64,000 bases of DNA. It comes from Pseudomonas fluorescens. GTDB taxonomy: Bacteria; Pseudomonadota; Gammaproteobacteria; Pseudomonadales; Pseudomonadaceae. The notes under the pieces were generated by a model. The model made no database searches, was not told the DNA's origin, and worked only from the letters and a program-made list of their open reading frames with translations. A program made the position numbers and the translations under genes. Numbering within the stretch: the first letter of the stretch is position 1; each line of letters opens with the position of its first letter. The stretch spans positions 1-64,000 of the forward strand of contig NZ_JSAK01000017.1 of the NCBI RefSeq assembly GCF_000802965.1, in the 5' to 3' direction. This document shows positions 16,705 to 26,148 of the stretch, piece by piece.

Positions 16705-17637
16705 ATGAATCCTGATATCCGAAAACTCGAACTCAACCTGCTCAAGGCACTGGATGCATTGCTTGATGAGCGTAGTGTGACGCGAGCCGCGGATCGCCTG
16801 TCGCTCACGCAACCTGCCGTGAGCGGCATGCTCAACAGGCTCCGAGAAAGCTTCGATGATCCTCTTTTCGTGCGCGCCCAACGGGGTATCGTGCCGACAT
16901 TACGCGCCGAACAACTTGCAACCCCGGTCAAGCAATTGCTGGCCGATATCGAAGGCATGCTTCAACCGCAAAACTTTGATCCGCTGACGGCAAGCATGAC
17001 GATCAGAATTGCTTCGACCGACTATGCACTGCGCGCCGTAGTCGTGCCCTTCCTGAGCGCCTTAAGGAAGAAAGCGCCAAACATTCGCGTTAGCGTCCAA
17101 CCCGTCGACCATCAAGAACTTCAGAGTCAGCTGGATCGAGGGGAAATCGACCTCGCATTGGTTACCCCTGAAGCAATAACACCAGGACTGCATTCGATAG
17201 CACTTTTTGATGAAAGCTATGTGTGCGTGATGCGTGCTGATCATCCAGATGCCCTGGATAACACCCTTTCACTGGATCGATTCTGCGCATTGGATCACGC
17301 CTTAGTCTCGCCCTCCGGAGGCGGGTTTCACGGGGTGACGGATGAGGCACTGGAAAAGCTTGGGAGATTACGGCGGGTCACGGTATCGGTGAGCAGCTTT
17401 CTGGTACTCCCTGAGATTTTGTTGTACAGCGATCTGATTGCTGTCGTCCCGCGCCGATTGGCCATACACAACGTTGGGCTGACGACGCTGGAGCCGCCTG
17501 TGGAAATACCAGGATTCAGGAAAACCCTGATCTGGCACGAACGGACGCATCGTGATGCTGCTCATCGCTGGGTGCGTTCGCTCATGGTTGAAACCGTTCG
17601 GACGGGCGGCGTATTCCGGTCAGGAATACGCCCATGA
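16705..17637 (+). CDS. LysR-family regulator, NodD-like subgroup
   Basis: 310 residues. HTH at about 8-66 (DERSVTRAADRLSLTQPAVSG, followed by LNRLRESFDDPLFVR), a signature of the NodD/PbpR/NahR-like subgroup. The effector domain starts near residue 90 (MTIRIASTDYALRAVVVPF). ATG at 16705. It diverges from the SRPBCC pseudogene and is followed by a GST gene, 68 bases away in the same direction, so either could be its target. Confidence 0.87.
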   Translation: MNPDIRKLELNLLKALDALLDERSVTRAADRLSLTQPAVSGMLNRLRESFDDPLFVRAQRGIVPTLRAEQLATPVKQLLADIEGMLQPQNFDPLTASMTIRIASTDYALRAVVVPFLSALRKKAPNIRVSVQPVDHQELQSQLDRGEIDLALVTPEAITPGLHSIALFDESYVCVMRADHPDALDNTLSLDRFCALDHALVSPSGGGFHGVTDEALEKLGRLRRVTVSVSSFLVLPEILLYSDLIAVVPRRLAIHNVGLTTLEPPVEIPGFRKTLIWHERTHRDAAHRWVRSLMVETVRTGGVFRSGIRP

Positions 17638-17705
17638 AAATCATGAATTTTATTTATCGCTGTGGATCTCGTAGCGTGCCTCCTTCTGCATAAGGAGATG
17701 ACCCT

Positions 17706-18338
17706 GTGAATAGTTCCCGCCTGCGCTTGTACGTTGACTCTCAATTTTCCAGCCCCTATGCCATGTCGGCTTTCGTGGTACTGCGCGAAAAGGGCATCGA
17801 ATTTGAAATGATCCCGCTAGACCTCGACGCATCCGAAAACCAGTCAGAGGACTATGCCAGCCTCTCGCAGACCCAGCGGGTACCCACACTTGTGCACGGC
17901 GACTTCGCCTTATCAGAATCCTCGGCGATCACTGAGTACCTGGAAGACGTTTTCCCCCAGGCGCCGGTTTACCCACAAGGCCTGATGCAGCATGCAAAGG
18001 CACGACAAGTCCAGGCATGGGTGCGAAGTGACCTGCTGCCCATTCGGCAGGAACGATCCACATTGGTTGTGTTTTATGGGCTCAAATCAAACCCCTTGTC
18101 GCCAGCTGCCGAGTCGGCAGCGCGCAAGCTGTTCGGTGCCGCACAAATGCTACTGGCCGACAGCCCCGAGTACCTGTTCGGCCAATGGTCGATCGCCGAT
18201 GTGGATCTGGCCTTGATGCTCAACCGGCTGATATTCAATGGTGACTCCGTACCACCCGCGCTGGTGGAGTACGCGCAGCGCCAATGGCAACGACCAACCG
18301 TACAGGAGTGGGTCAAATTGCAACGTCCTCCGATGTAG
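17706..18338 (+). CDS. Glutathione S-transferase family protein (YfcF-like)
   Basis: 210 residues. N-terminal thioredoxin-like domain (about 5-80) begins RLYVDSQFSSPYAMSAFVVL and contains VPTLVHGDFALSESSAITEYLE, the cis-proline VPTL and the ES glutathione-carboxylate contact. All-helical C-terminal domain follows. The overall pattern is closest to E. coli YfcF. Start is GTG at 17706, supported by AAGGAG at about 17691. A role in conjugating or isomerising an electrophile is likely; the substrate is unknown. Confidence 0.85.
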   Translation: MNSSRLRLYVDSQFSSPYAMSAFVVLREKGIEFEMIPLDLDASENQSEDYASLSQTQRVPTLVHGDFALSESSAITEYLEDVFPQAPVYPQGLMQHAKARQVQAWVRSDLLPIRQERSTLVVFYGLKSNPLSPAAESAARKLFGAAQMLLADSPEYLFGQWSIADVDLALMLNRLIFNGDSVPPALVEYAQRQWQRPTVQEWVKLQRPPM

Positions 18339-18538
18339 TCGGCACACGTATCATTTTATGGAGAGCGGCTTATTTTTAGAGAGAGGGTTTCGGGCTCGTT
18401 TCAGAAACCAGGCCTGGGACCCTTTCTCGATGGCCGGATGTAACGCAGGCAGCTTCGGGAATAGGTACAGGGTACCCATCGAAAAACGCTTTCGATCAGC
18501 GGCGGCGATTGTAATCGGAGTGGGCATCGCGTTTCTGA

Positions 18539-19145
18539 GTAAACTCCAAGTTCGCCGACTGACCGACGGCTGGCCATCGTTCCCTTGGTTGCAGCATTCA
18601 GCGCCCGTTACCCGAACATCGTCGTCGACCTCACCCTCGGCGACGAAGTGGTCGACATTCTCGGCGGGCAGGCCAACGTCGCAGTCCGCTTTGGCCATCT
18701 TCCCGACAGCCCGCTGACCGCGCGCAGGATCGGCGACACGGGCCAGGTAGTGGTGGCATCGCCCGAGTATCTGCAGCGCCACGGCATCCCCCAGGAACCA
18801 GAAGACCTGCTACGGCACAACTGCCTGCGCTTCAATTTCCGGCGTGCCGAACCCAACTGGCCGATCATCCGCGATGGAAAAGAGTTTTCCCTGAAGGTCA
18901 GCGGCAACATCGAATGCAGCAGTGGTGAAGCGCTGGCACAACTCGCGCGAGTAGGTGCCGGCATTGCGCGTATCGGCGAGTTCAGCGTGAGTGAGGATCT
19001 GCAGCGCGGTGACCTGATACCGCTGCTGGAAGCCTGGAACCCTGGCGACCAGGAACCGATTCATGCGGTGTTCGCAGGTGGCTCGGCAATGCCGGCGCGG
19101 GTGCGGTTGTTCGTGGACTTCCTGTTGGAACACCACCGGATGTAA
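18539..19145 (+). pseudogene. Headless LysR regulator gene (effector domain only)
   Basis: The frame is open from just after a TAA near 18541 to a stop at 19145. The translated part starts in the middle of a LysR effector domain (PLVAAFSARYPNIVVDLTL) and runs to a normal end (GGSAMPARVRLFVDFLLEHH). About 100 residues holding the HTH and linker are missing, and upstream sequence (18350-18540) is unrelated. This is a 5'-truncated gene that cannot bind DNA as a LysR factor. A start at 18585 would give a 186-residue orphan domain. Confidence 0.8.
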
Positions 19146-19187
19146 GCGGTGGCGTGACTTGATCCTTGCGGGTCCTCGTGGTGGTGT

Positions 19188-19346
19188 TTGCGTCAAGCGA
19201 GTTGGCTGGGATCCGTCTGCGAGCGTTTAACACTGTCGTTGCGAGCAGCCCATCGACTGCTCAAGGTCGCGCGCCTGTTGGCGGACCTTGAACAAGCCGA
19301 CGGGATCAGACGCGAACTTTTTGCCGAGGATCCGCACTATCGGCAG
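19188..19346 (+). pseudogene. ComM/YifB C-terminal fragment
   Basis: A short stretch in one frame reads ERLTLSLRAAHRLLKVARLL then ADLEQADGIRRELFAEDPHYR, which closely resembles the C-terminal helical end of ComM/YifB (Mg-chelatase-like AAA+ helicase of transformation). Nothing of the ATPase core precedes it. It is a remnant between the headless LysR gene and the DUF4432 gene. The call is by motif reading only. Confidence 0.55.
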
Positions 19347-19364
19347 ACCATGCTCCAGCCGGTG

Positions 19365-20579
19365 TCACCCCTTGGTCAGATCAACCAACGGCGTCTGCCG
19401 CACCTCAGTCTCCCGCCCATCCTGAATCCCGCTCACCTGCTTCAAGGCCTTATTCACCGCCGCCTTGTCCACCAACAAGCTGTAGCTGATGCGGAACTGC
19501 TTGTGTTCCTGTGGCCCAATTGTCGGTACCAGGTTCAGTGGTCGCTGATAACGGCGGTTGTAGGAAAAACTTGTCCCCGGCTCCAGCCCCGTGACATAGC
19601 CCTGACCTTGGGTATCGGTGTTTTTCCACAGGGAAAACACAGGCAGTGTCTGGGTATTGAAGCCGACCGAAACGCCCAGGCTGCCGGCCTTGTTATGCAA
19701 CACGGTCAACGTATCGCCCTTGGCATCGGCGTACGGCACCACGTTGTAAACCGTTTCGTCGTAGTCCCTGGTCGGTGCGCGGTAGGTTTGCCAGTCGGGC
19801 AGATCGCCCCTGGCCTTGTCGTTGAACGGCGACACCTGTTTCACCGGCGCGGCGAAACGAGCGCCCTCCTCCAGGAACGGGGTACTGAAGTTACTGTGAT
19901 ACAGCGCCTGGTATTCCTTCGGATAGTCGCCGTTGTTGGTCAGGGTATCGTTTAGGGCGAACTCTACGCTGCCGGGTTCGGTGACCAGTTCGGTCGCGAC
20001 GGAGAAGTCGACCTTCTTGAATGCCTGCTCTTTCAGTTCGCCGCGCAGGGTGATGGCGTACGGTGGTTTTTCATCGATGTGCAGGGTGACTTTGTTCGCA
20101 GGAATGTTGGCGGCCCGACCGTGCAGGGTCAGCAGTTCGCCGTTGTCGACGCCGGGGTGGCCGACCCATTCGTATCCGCAGCGGGTGACCAGCTCATTGA
20201 AACCTTCCAACCAACCCAGACCACCGCGGCCATTGAGTTCGATGAAGGACGGATTGACCACTTCCTTGACCGGCGAATCCCAGCCCATGCGCACATTGCC
20301 GACCGAGGCCTGCAAGACGTTCATTCCGCGAGTCGGCACTACCGAGAGCTTCATCGTGCCGTTATCGATGTCGACGATGCTGACCCCCTCCTGCCGACCG
20401 CCGTGCAAAGTGCGCAGGGCAACGCTGAAGGGTTTGTCGGTTTTTATGCCGAGTTGCTGGCTGGTGACCTGCCAGTTCTGGGCGGCTTTGTCGGTGTCGA
20501 GCAGAACGTAATCCCAGGCCATGGCGTGGGAGGCAGCGGACAGTGCGCTGAGGGTCACAAAGAGTTTGAGCGGGGTCAT
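19365..20579 (-). CDS. Exported DUF4432 (aldose-1-epimerase-like) protein
   Basis: 404 residues from the ATG at 20579. The N-terminal MTPLKLFVTLSALSAASHAM is a signal peptide, cleaved near AMA-WD, so the protein is periplasmic. The body (VPTRGMNVLQASVGNVRMGW; NELVTRCGYEWVGHPGVDNG; ALYHSNFSTPF) matches DUF4432, a galactose-mutarotase-like beta-sandwich family. Activity is unknown; sugar or sugar-derivative epimerisation is an inference from the fold. An upstream in-frame extension exists but would bury the signal peptide. No operon partner. Confidence 0.8.
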   Translation of the reverse strand: MTPLKLFVTLSALSAASHAMAWDYVLLDTDKAAQNWQVTSQQLGIKTDKPFSVALRTLHGGRQEGVSIVDIDNGTMKLSVVPTRGMNVLQASVGNVRMGWDSPVKEVVNPSFIELNGRGGLGWLEGFNELVTRCGYEWVGHPGVDNGELLTLHGRAANIPANKVTLHIDEKPPYAITLRGELKEQAFKKVDFSVATELVTEPGSVEFALNDTLTNNGDYPKEYQALYHSNFSTPFLEEGARFAAPVKQVSPFNDKARGDLPDWQTYRAPTRDYDETVYNVVPYADAKGDTLTVLHNKAGSLGVSVGFNTQTLPVFSLWKNTDTQGQGYVTGLEPGTSFSYNRRYQRPLNLVPTIGPQEHKQFRISYSLLVDKAAVNKALKQVSGIQDGRETEVRQTPLVDLTKG

Positions 20580-20773
20580 GGCAGCAGCCTTTCTTGGAGT
20601 TGTGCGATTTTTATAAACTCGATGAAACGTTTCAGCAAGCTTAAAATGCCGAATAACGCAGGCAAATACCAAGAAAGATTTGGGACAAATCAAAAAGTAG
20701 AGTCGATGCCATCGGGGTAGCTGTCGTTGGCTGCCATTCCCCATCCAGTGCTCCCAGACAGAACCTGACCCAG

Positions 20774-22204
20774 CTATTTCAACGGGGCATCACTGATCAA
20801 CGTCTTCGGTTCCAGATACGCGCTCATCCCCCACCTGCCCATTTCGCGCCCAAGACCTGAATGCTTGAATCCACCAAAGGGGGCACGCGGTTCGTGGGCC
20901 AGGGTGTTGATGAGCACGCGTCCGGAATCGATCTGACGAGCGACGTTCATACAACGTTCGGCACTTTTTCCCAGCACCAGGGCGCTCAGCCCGTAGTCCG
21001 TATCGTTGGCAATGCTGATCGCATCGGAATCATCCTCGTAGGGAATGATCGTCAGCACGGGGCCGAAAATTTCCTCACGCGCGATGCGCATCCGGTTGTT
21101 GGCATCCGTGAAGATCGTGGGCTTCACGAACCATCCGGCGTGCAAGCCTTCCGGACGACCTTCGCCACCCGCCAGCAGCCTCGCGCCCTCCTCCTGGCCG
21201 ATACGGATATAGCGCTGCACCCGTTCCCATTGTTTCAGGCTCACCATCGGGCCGATATCGGTGTCGGCGTTGCGTGGATCGCCCGATTGAATCCGTGCTA
21301 CCCCCTCCTTCGCAATCCGCTCGAACTCTGCCAGCCGGCTGCGCGGTACGAGGATACGAGTGCCCGCGATGCAAGCCTGGCCGCTGTTGAGAAATCCGGC
21401 CTGCAGCACCAACGGCATGACCGCCTGGAAATCAGCATCCTCAAGCACCACGGTGGGCGACTTGCCGCCCAGTTCGAGCGTCACGCGCTTCATGGTGTCG
21501 GCACCGGTTCTTACCAGATGCTGACCGACAGCGGACGAACCCGTGAACGAGATCTTGGCAACGTCGGGATGACGGGCGATCTCCTCGCCAACCACCTCGC
21601 CCCGTCCGTTGACGACATTGAATACACCCGGTGGCAGACCCGCCTCGTGCAACGCCCTGACCACGACCTGCGTCTGCAACGCGCTCATCTCGCTGGGCTT
21701 GATGACGGCGGTGCAGCCTGTCGCCAGCGCGGTGGCCAGCTTGTTGCAGATGAAGCCCGCATTGCTGTTCCAGGGCGTGATCAGACCAGTCACGCCTACG
21801 GGCGTCAGAATGACCCTGGCCATGCCGACCTGTTCCTCGAAATCGAACGCCTCCAGTGCATCGATTGCTTGCGCAATCACATCGACCGGATAAGTCGCCA
21901 TCCAGCGCCCGCGAACCGCAGGCGCGCCGTATTCCACGAGAATGGCTTCCAGCAGCTCCTCCTCCCTTGCCGCCATGGCCCGGTGCATGCGCTGCAGTGC
22001 CGCAATGCGCTCCTCTCGGCTAGTGCGAGCCCACGCCGGGAACGCAACCTTCGCGGCTGCAATCGCACGCTGTGCGTCCAGTGCATCGCCCAGCCGAACC
22101 TGACCGATGACTTCCTCGGTGCTCGGGTTATGAAGGTCGAACCATTCCAGGCCGTGTGGAATGACGAACTCGCCGTTGATGTAGATATGTTCAATGCGTT
22201 GCAT
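20774..22204 (-). CDS. NAD(P)-dependent aldehyde dehydrogenase
   Basis: 476 residues of the ALDH superfamily. Visible key residues: N146 (TPWNSNAG), E244 (LELGGKSP), C278 (NSGQACIAG), and the EIFGPVL motif near 380. It oxidises an aldehyde to a carboxylate in the cytosol. It resembles broad-specificity bacterial ALDHs. It diverges from a LysR gene (22326) with an 8-bp-arm inverted repeat between them, so it is the probable target of that regulator. Confidence 0.9.
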   Translation of the reverse strand: MQRIEHIYINGEFVIPHGLEWFDLHNPSTEEVIGQVRLGDALDAQRAIAAAKVAFPAWARTSREERIAALQRMHRAMAAREEELLEAILVEYGAPAVRGRWMATYPVDVIAQAIDALEAFDFEEQVGMARVILTPVGVTGLITPWNSNAGFICNKLATALATGCTAVIKPSEMSALQTQVVVRALHEAGLPPGVFNVVNGRGEVVGEEIARHPDVAKISFTGSSAVGQHLVRTGADTMKRVTLELGGKSPTVVLEDADFQAVMPLVLQAGFLNSGQACIAGTRILVPRSRLAEFERIAKEGVARIQSGDPRNADTDIGPMVSLKQWERVQRYIRIGQEEGARLLAGGEGRPEGLHAGWFVKPTIFTDANNRMRIAREEIFGPVLTIIPYEDDSDAISIANDTDYGLSALVLGKSAERCMNVARQIDSGRVLINTLAHEPRAPFGGFKHSGLGREMGRWGMSAYLEPKTLISDAPLK

Positions 22205-22277
22205 GGCGACTCCTCGCTCAAATGACTCGCCTGAATCGAGCCTCTGTGATGAAGTCTAAGAAAGGTTCATTATTCCG

Positions 22278-22298
22278 ATAAGCCATCCTTTGGCTTAT
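22278..22298. promoter_or_regulatory. Inverted repeat, candidate LysR operator
   Basis: ATAAGCCA, 5-base spacer, TGGCTTAT: a perfect dyad between the divergent ALDH and LysR genes, 28 bases before the LysR ATG. This position suits autoregulation and control of the ALDH gene. Confidence 0.55.
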
Positions 22299-22325
22299 GA
22301 CGTATCCTTGTATTCAGGACAATCC

Positions 22326-23228
22326 ATGCACAGAACAGGAATGACCGAGCTGGAAGTGGTTCTGGCCGTTGCGCGCCGCAGCAGTTTTCGCGGCGCAGCA
22401 CAGGAGTTGGGCATGTCCACTACCGCCGTAAGCAGCGCGGTGGCCGGCCTGGAAGCACGCCTGAAAGTGCGCCTGTTCAATCGCTCCACGCGCAGCGTTG
22501 CCCTCACTGATATCGGGCAACGCTATGTGGCACGCATCGCACCTGCGTTGGCACAGATCAAAAGTGCCGGCGAAGAAGCTAGCGTCGGCCCCGATGAACC
22601 CAGCGGCACATTGCGCATCAATGCACCGTATGGCGCGGCCTACCTGCTGCTCGATCCGCTATTGAAGCAGTACGCCCAACGCTATCCAGAAGTGCGCATC
22701 GACATCGTTAGCGAATCAAGCATGGTCGACATCATCGCCAGTGGCTTCGACGCCGGGATTCGCCTGGCAGAGTCTGTACCGCAAGACATGATTGCCGTGG
22801 CACTGTCAGGTGACATCCGGATGCTCGTGGTAGCAACGCCCGAGTACCTCGAACGCCACGGCGTGCCTGAGCATCCGCGAGATCTACTCACCCACCGGAG
22901 CATCGGCATGCGCATGGCCCATGGTGGCCTCTACCACTGGGAGTTGGAACGCGATGGCCAAAAGCTGCAGATGGATCTGCCGGTAAGCTTCGCCTCCAAC
23001 GAGTTGCTGGCCATCAAACAGGCCGTGTTGTTGGGCCTTGGCATTGGTTTCATTTCGGAGTGGTTCATCCTGGAAGAACTGGCAAGCGGCACCCTGGTGC
23101 CGGTGTTGATGCCGTGGTGCCCGTCGTTTGGCGGGTTGAGGCTTTACTACTCGGGCCATCGCTTCGTGCCGGCGCGATTGCGTGCCCTGATTGAATTGGC
23201 GCAAGAGTTGCGGCCCGCTGTGGTTTGA
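22326..23228 (+). CDS. LysR-family regulator divergent to aldehyde dehydrogenase
   Basis: 300 residues. HTH at about 3-63 (SSFRGAAQELGMSTTAVSSA), effector domain from about 90 (GTLRINAPYGAAYLLLDPLL; IASGFDAGIRLAESVPQDM), the CrgA/PecT-like subgroup common in Pseudomonas. ATG at 22326. It most likely controls the aldehyde dehydrogenase gene through the dyad at 22278-22298. Confidence 0.88.
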   Translation: MHRTGMTELEVVLAVARRSSFRGAAQELGMSTTAVSSAVAGLEARLKVRLFNRSTRSVALTDIGQRYVARIAPALAQIKSAGEEASVGPDEPSGTLRINAPYGAAYLLLDPLLKQYAQRYPEVRIDIVSESSMVDIIASGFDAGIRLAESVPQDMIAVALSGDIRMLVVATPEYLERHGVPEHPRDLLTHRSIGMRMAHGGLYHWELERDGQKLQMDLPVSFASNELLAIKQAVLLGLGIGFISEWFILEELASGTLVPVLMPWCPSFGGLRLYYSGHRFVPARLRALIELAQELRPAVV

Positions 23229-23589
23229 TGTTTCGCCGTTTTTTGATCGTCCAATGTTATACCCCATGAAAACCCGCCACCCGCATCGCTTGCGGGGGCA
23301 GTACCATTGCAGCGTTCATTCGACCCGATTTTATGGTTGTCATGCACAGGGCGCTTTCGAAACTGCCGGTCTACTCGCGTACTGGTCTATAAACCACGTT
23401 GGTATGAAATCCAGGATCAGTGGCCACAGTCCCGATGACAGCTTCGGGTCAGCTGCTTACCAGTCCTCGACAAAGCGCACGCGCTCAACGGTCAACCCAA
23501 ACCTGCGACAATGCTGCCTCTTCGGGCCTCGTAACTTGCGTGGCAAACGTTCAGGTATTTGAATAACAAATTCGCGGGGAGCAGCCACA
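23229..23589. other. Gene-less stretch upstream of tcuR
   Basis: No supported gene, terminator or repeat was seen. Sequence composition is close to that of the surrounding DNA. Confidence 0.4.
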
Positions 23590-24525
23590 TTGGAATTGAG
23601 ACAACTGCGCTATTTCGTAAAAATCATCGAGCTTGGCAGCCTGGGGCGTGCGGCACTTGAACTGGACGTTGGTGTGTCAGCCCTCAGTCAGCAAATCTCC
23701 AAGCTGGAAAGCGAACTGTGCACCCGCCTCCTGAATCGAACCTCCACCGGCGTGACGCCCACTAGCGCCGGATTTGCGTTTTTACACCATGCCCAACTAA
23801 CGCTACGCCAGGCGGAAAACGCAATCATGGCCGCCCATCGCGGGCGAATGAGCGGTTATGTCAGCGTCGGCTTACCACCGACTACCGCGACGGTGCTCGC
23901 GTTGCCGTTGATCAACGCAATGCGTGCGCGTTATCCGGACATACAGCTGCATTTGGTGGAAATGCTTTCCGGCCACTTGGCGGGGCAGCTCAACGCACGG
24001 CAAATTGACCTGGCCATCCTGTTCCAGCTCGAAGGGGGTAAACGCTGGAGCGTGACTCCGCTGCTGGATGAAAAGCTGTTTGTCATTGCCTCGCCCAGCC
24101 TGCCTCAAGCGCCTTCTGGTGACAGCGTGCAGTTAGCCGACCTCGGCGGCCTGCCGTTGGTGATGCCCAGCGCACAACATGGATTGCGCTCGGCATTGAT
24201 GAGCGCGTTCGAGCGGGTCGGGCTAACACCCAATGTCATTATGGAAGTCGACGGTCTCGCTGTTTTGATGAACGCCGTTCGGGCCGGCCATGCGGCAACG
24301 ATACAACCGGGGGCCGCCGCTGCATTGAAAGACGGGTCCGGACTTTCACTGATCAGGATTGCCGATCCCCATGTGGGCCGGCGTAATCTTCTGGCGACGC
24401 TGGCTGACGACGAACTCTCTCCGGCGGCTCTGGCAACGCGGTTGGTCATCGTTGATGTGGCGCGACAGTTGGTCGTCGACAAACAGTGGCCTGGAGCTAC
24501 GTGGATAGAAGGAATAGACGCGTAA
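23590..24525 (+). CDS. tcuR: LysR-family regulator of tricarballylate utilisation
   Basis: 311 residues. It begins MELRQLRYFVKIIELGSLGR with the HTH at about 1-60, and the effector domain starts near 90 (GYVSVGLPPTTATVLALPLI). The N-terminal half is of the Nac/CbL/TcuR subgroup. In Salmonella TcuR controls tcuABC; the gene order here (tcuR then tcuA, tcuB, tcuC, all on the same strand) supports the assignment. The start is TTG at 23590 with GGGGAGC upstream; no ATG gives the full HTH. Confidence 0.85.
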   Translation: MELRQLRYFVKIIELGSLGRAALELDVGVSALSQQISKLESELCTRLLNRTSTGVTPTSAGFAFLHHAQLTLRQAENAIMAAHRGRMSGYVSVGLPPTTATVLALPLINAMRARYPDIQLHLVEMLSGHLAGQLNARQIDLAILFQLEGGKRWSVTPLLDEKLFVIASPSLPQAPSGDSVQLADLGGLPLVMPSAQHGLRSALMSAFERVGLTPNVIMEVDGLAVLMNAVRAGHAATIQPGAAAALKDGSGLSLIRIADPHVGRRNLLATLADDELSPAALATRLVIVDVARQLVVDKQWPGATWIEGIDA

Positions 24526-24693
24526 TCCTCCTTCAACCCCGGACACATATGTCTCTCCTGACGACCAGGCCTTTAGAAAAACTAAACACCCCGCGTCAAA
24601 AGCAGCCTTTCGGCCACTCCTTCCCCGCCCTATCGTTCTCCCCACTCGCAAGGAGCACTTCGTTCCCGCTTCCTTGCAAATTGAGGAGCGATA

Positions 24694-26148
24694 ATGATCG
24701 ATGTCTTAATCATAGGGGGTGGCAACGCTGCCTTGTGCGCCGCTCTGATGGCGCGAGAGGCGGGCGCCAGCGTGATGCTGCTGGAAGCCTCTTCGAAAAT
24801 CTGGCGCGGTGGCAACTCCCAACACACCCGAAACCTGCGGTGCATGCACGACGAACCGCAGGACGTGCTGATCGATGCCTATCCGGAAGAAGAATACTGG
24901 CAAGACCTATTGAAGGTTACCGGTGGCCTCACGGATGAAAAGCTTGCACGCATTGCCATTCGGGCATCGTCTTCTTGCCGCGACTGGATGCGTTCACACG
25001 GCGTGCATTTTCAGCCACCGTTGTCCGGCGCGCTGCATGTTGCGCGGACTAATGCGTTTTTTATGGGCGGCGGCAAAGCGCTGGTCAATGCGTATTTCCG
25101 CAGCGCCGAGCGCCTGGGTGTAAAAGTTCGCTACAACACGCAAGTGACCGACATCGAGTTGGATGAGGGGAAATTCGTCGCCGCCCATGTGGGCGAACAT
25201 GAGGTCGATGGTCAGCGTTTCGCCGCCGAGCGCATCGAAGCCCGGGCCTGCGTTTTGGCGGCCGGCGGATTCGAATCCAACCGTGAATGGCTGCGCGAAG
25301 CCTGGGGGCAGAACGAACGCGGTGAATGGCCATCGGACAATTTCCTGATCCGGGGCACCCGATTCAACACCGGCATTTTGCTACGGCGCATGCTCGACCT
25401 TGGCGCAGATGTGATCGGCGATCCGACGCAAGCACACATGGTCGCGATTGATGCCCGTGCGCCACTCTACGATGGCGGCATCTGCACCCGAATCGACTGC
25501 GTATCGCTGGGTGTGGTGGTCAATCGTGATGGCGAACGCTTCTACGACGAAGGTGAGGATTTCTGGCCAAAACGTTATGCGATCTGGGGGCGTCTGGTGG
25601 CCGGACAACCCGGTCAGCAGGCCTATTCGATCATCGATCAACAAGCCATCGGCCGCTTCATGCCGCCGGTCTTTCCCGGCACCACCGCCAATACTCTGCA
25701 AGACCTTGCCCGCCAGTTGAAGCTGCCTCAGGAAAAATTCGTCAAGACGGTCGAGGACTACAACAGCGCCTGCCGCGTTGGCACGTTCGATCACACGGCG
25801 TTGGACGACTGCCACACCCAAGGACTGATGCCCGCCAAAACCCATTGGGCGCGGCCATTGGTGAAACCACCTTTCTACGCCTACCCGCTTAAACCGGGTG
25901 TCACGTTCACCTACCTCGGTCTCGCCACCGATGAAACCGCTGCCGTGCATTTCAACGGCAAAGCGAGCCCCAACCTGTTCGTCGCTGGAGAAATGATGGC
26001 CGGCAATGTTCTGGGCAAGGGCTACACCGCCGGCATCGGCATGGCCATCGGTACCGCGTTTGGTCGCATCGCCGGTGTGCAGGCGGCCGCTTCGGTGGGC
26101 TTTGGCGTTTCATCTGCAAACACGGAGTCTCGACATGCAACTGTTTGA
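24694..26148 (+). CDS. tcuA: FAD-dependent tricarballylate dehydrogenase
   Basis: 484 residues of the fumarate reductase/succinate dehydrogenase flavoprotein family. N-terminal FAD motif [20 protein letters not shown], a glycine-rich substrate region, and C-terminal [20 protein letters not shown] that closes the FAD site. TcuA oxidises tricarballylate to cis-aconitate, which enters the TCA cycle. ATG at 24694 follows GAGGAG. tcuB begins inside its last codons, so the two are translationally coupled. Confidence 0.9.
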   Translation: MIDVLIIGGGNAALCAALMAREAGASVMLLEASSKIWRGGNSQHTRNLRCMHDEPQDVLIDAYPEEEYWQDLLKVTGGLTDEKLARIAIRASSSCRDWMRSHGVHFQPPLSGALHVARTNAFFMGGGKALVNAYFRSAERLGVKVRYNTQVTDIELDEGKFVAAHVGEHEVDGQRFAAERIEARACVLAAGGFESNREWLREAWGQNERGEWPSDNFLIRGTRFNTGILLRRMLDLGADVIGDPTQAHMVAIDARAPLYDGGICTRIDCVSLGVVVNRDGERFYDEGEDFWPKRYAIWGRLVAGQPGQQAYSIIDQQAIGRFMPPVFPGTTANTLQDLARQLKLPQEKFVKTVEDYNSACRVGTFDHTALDDCHTQGLMPAKTHWARPLVKPPFYAYPLKPGVTFTYLGLATDETAAVHFNGKASPNLFVAGEMMAGNVLGKGYTAGIGMAIGTAFGRIAGVQAAASVGFGVSSANTESRHATV

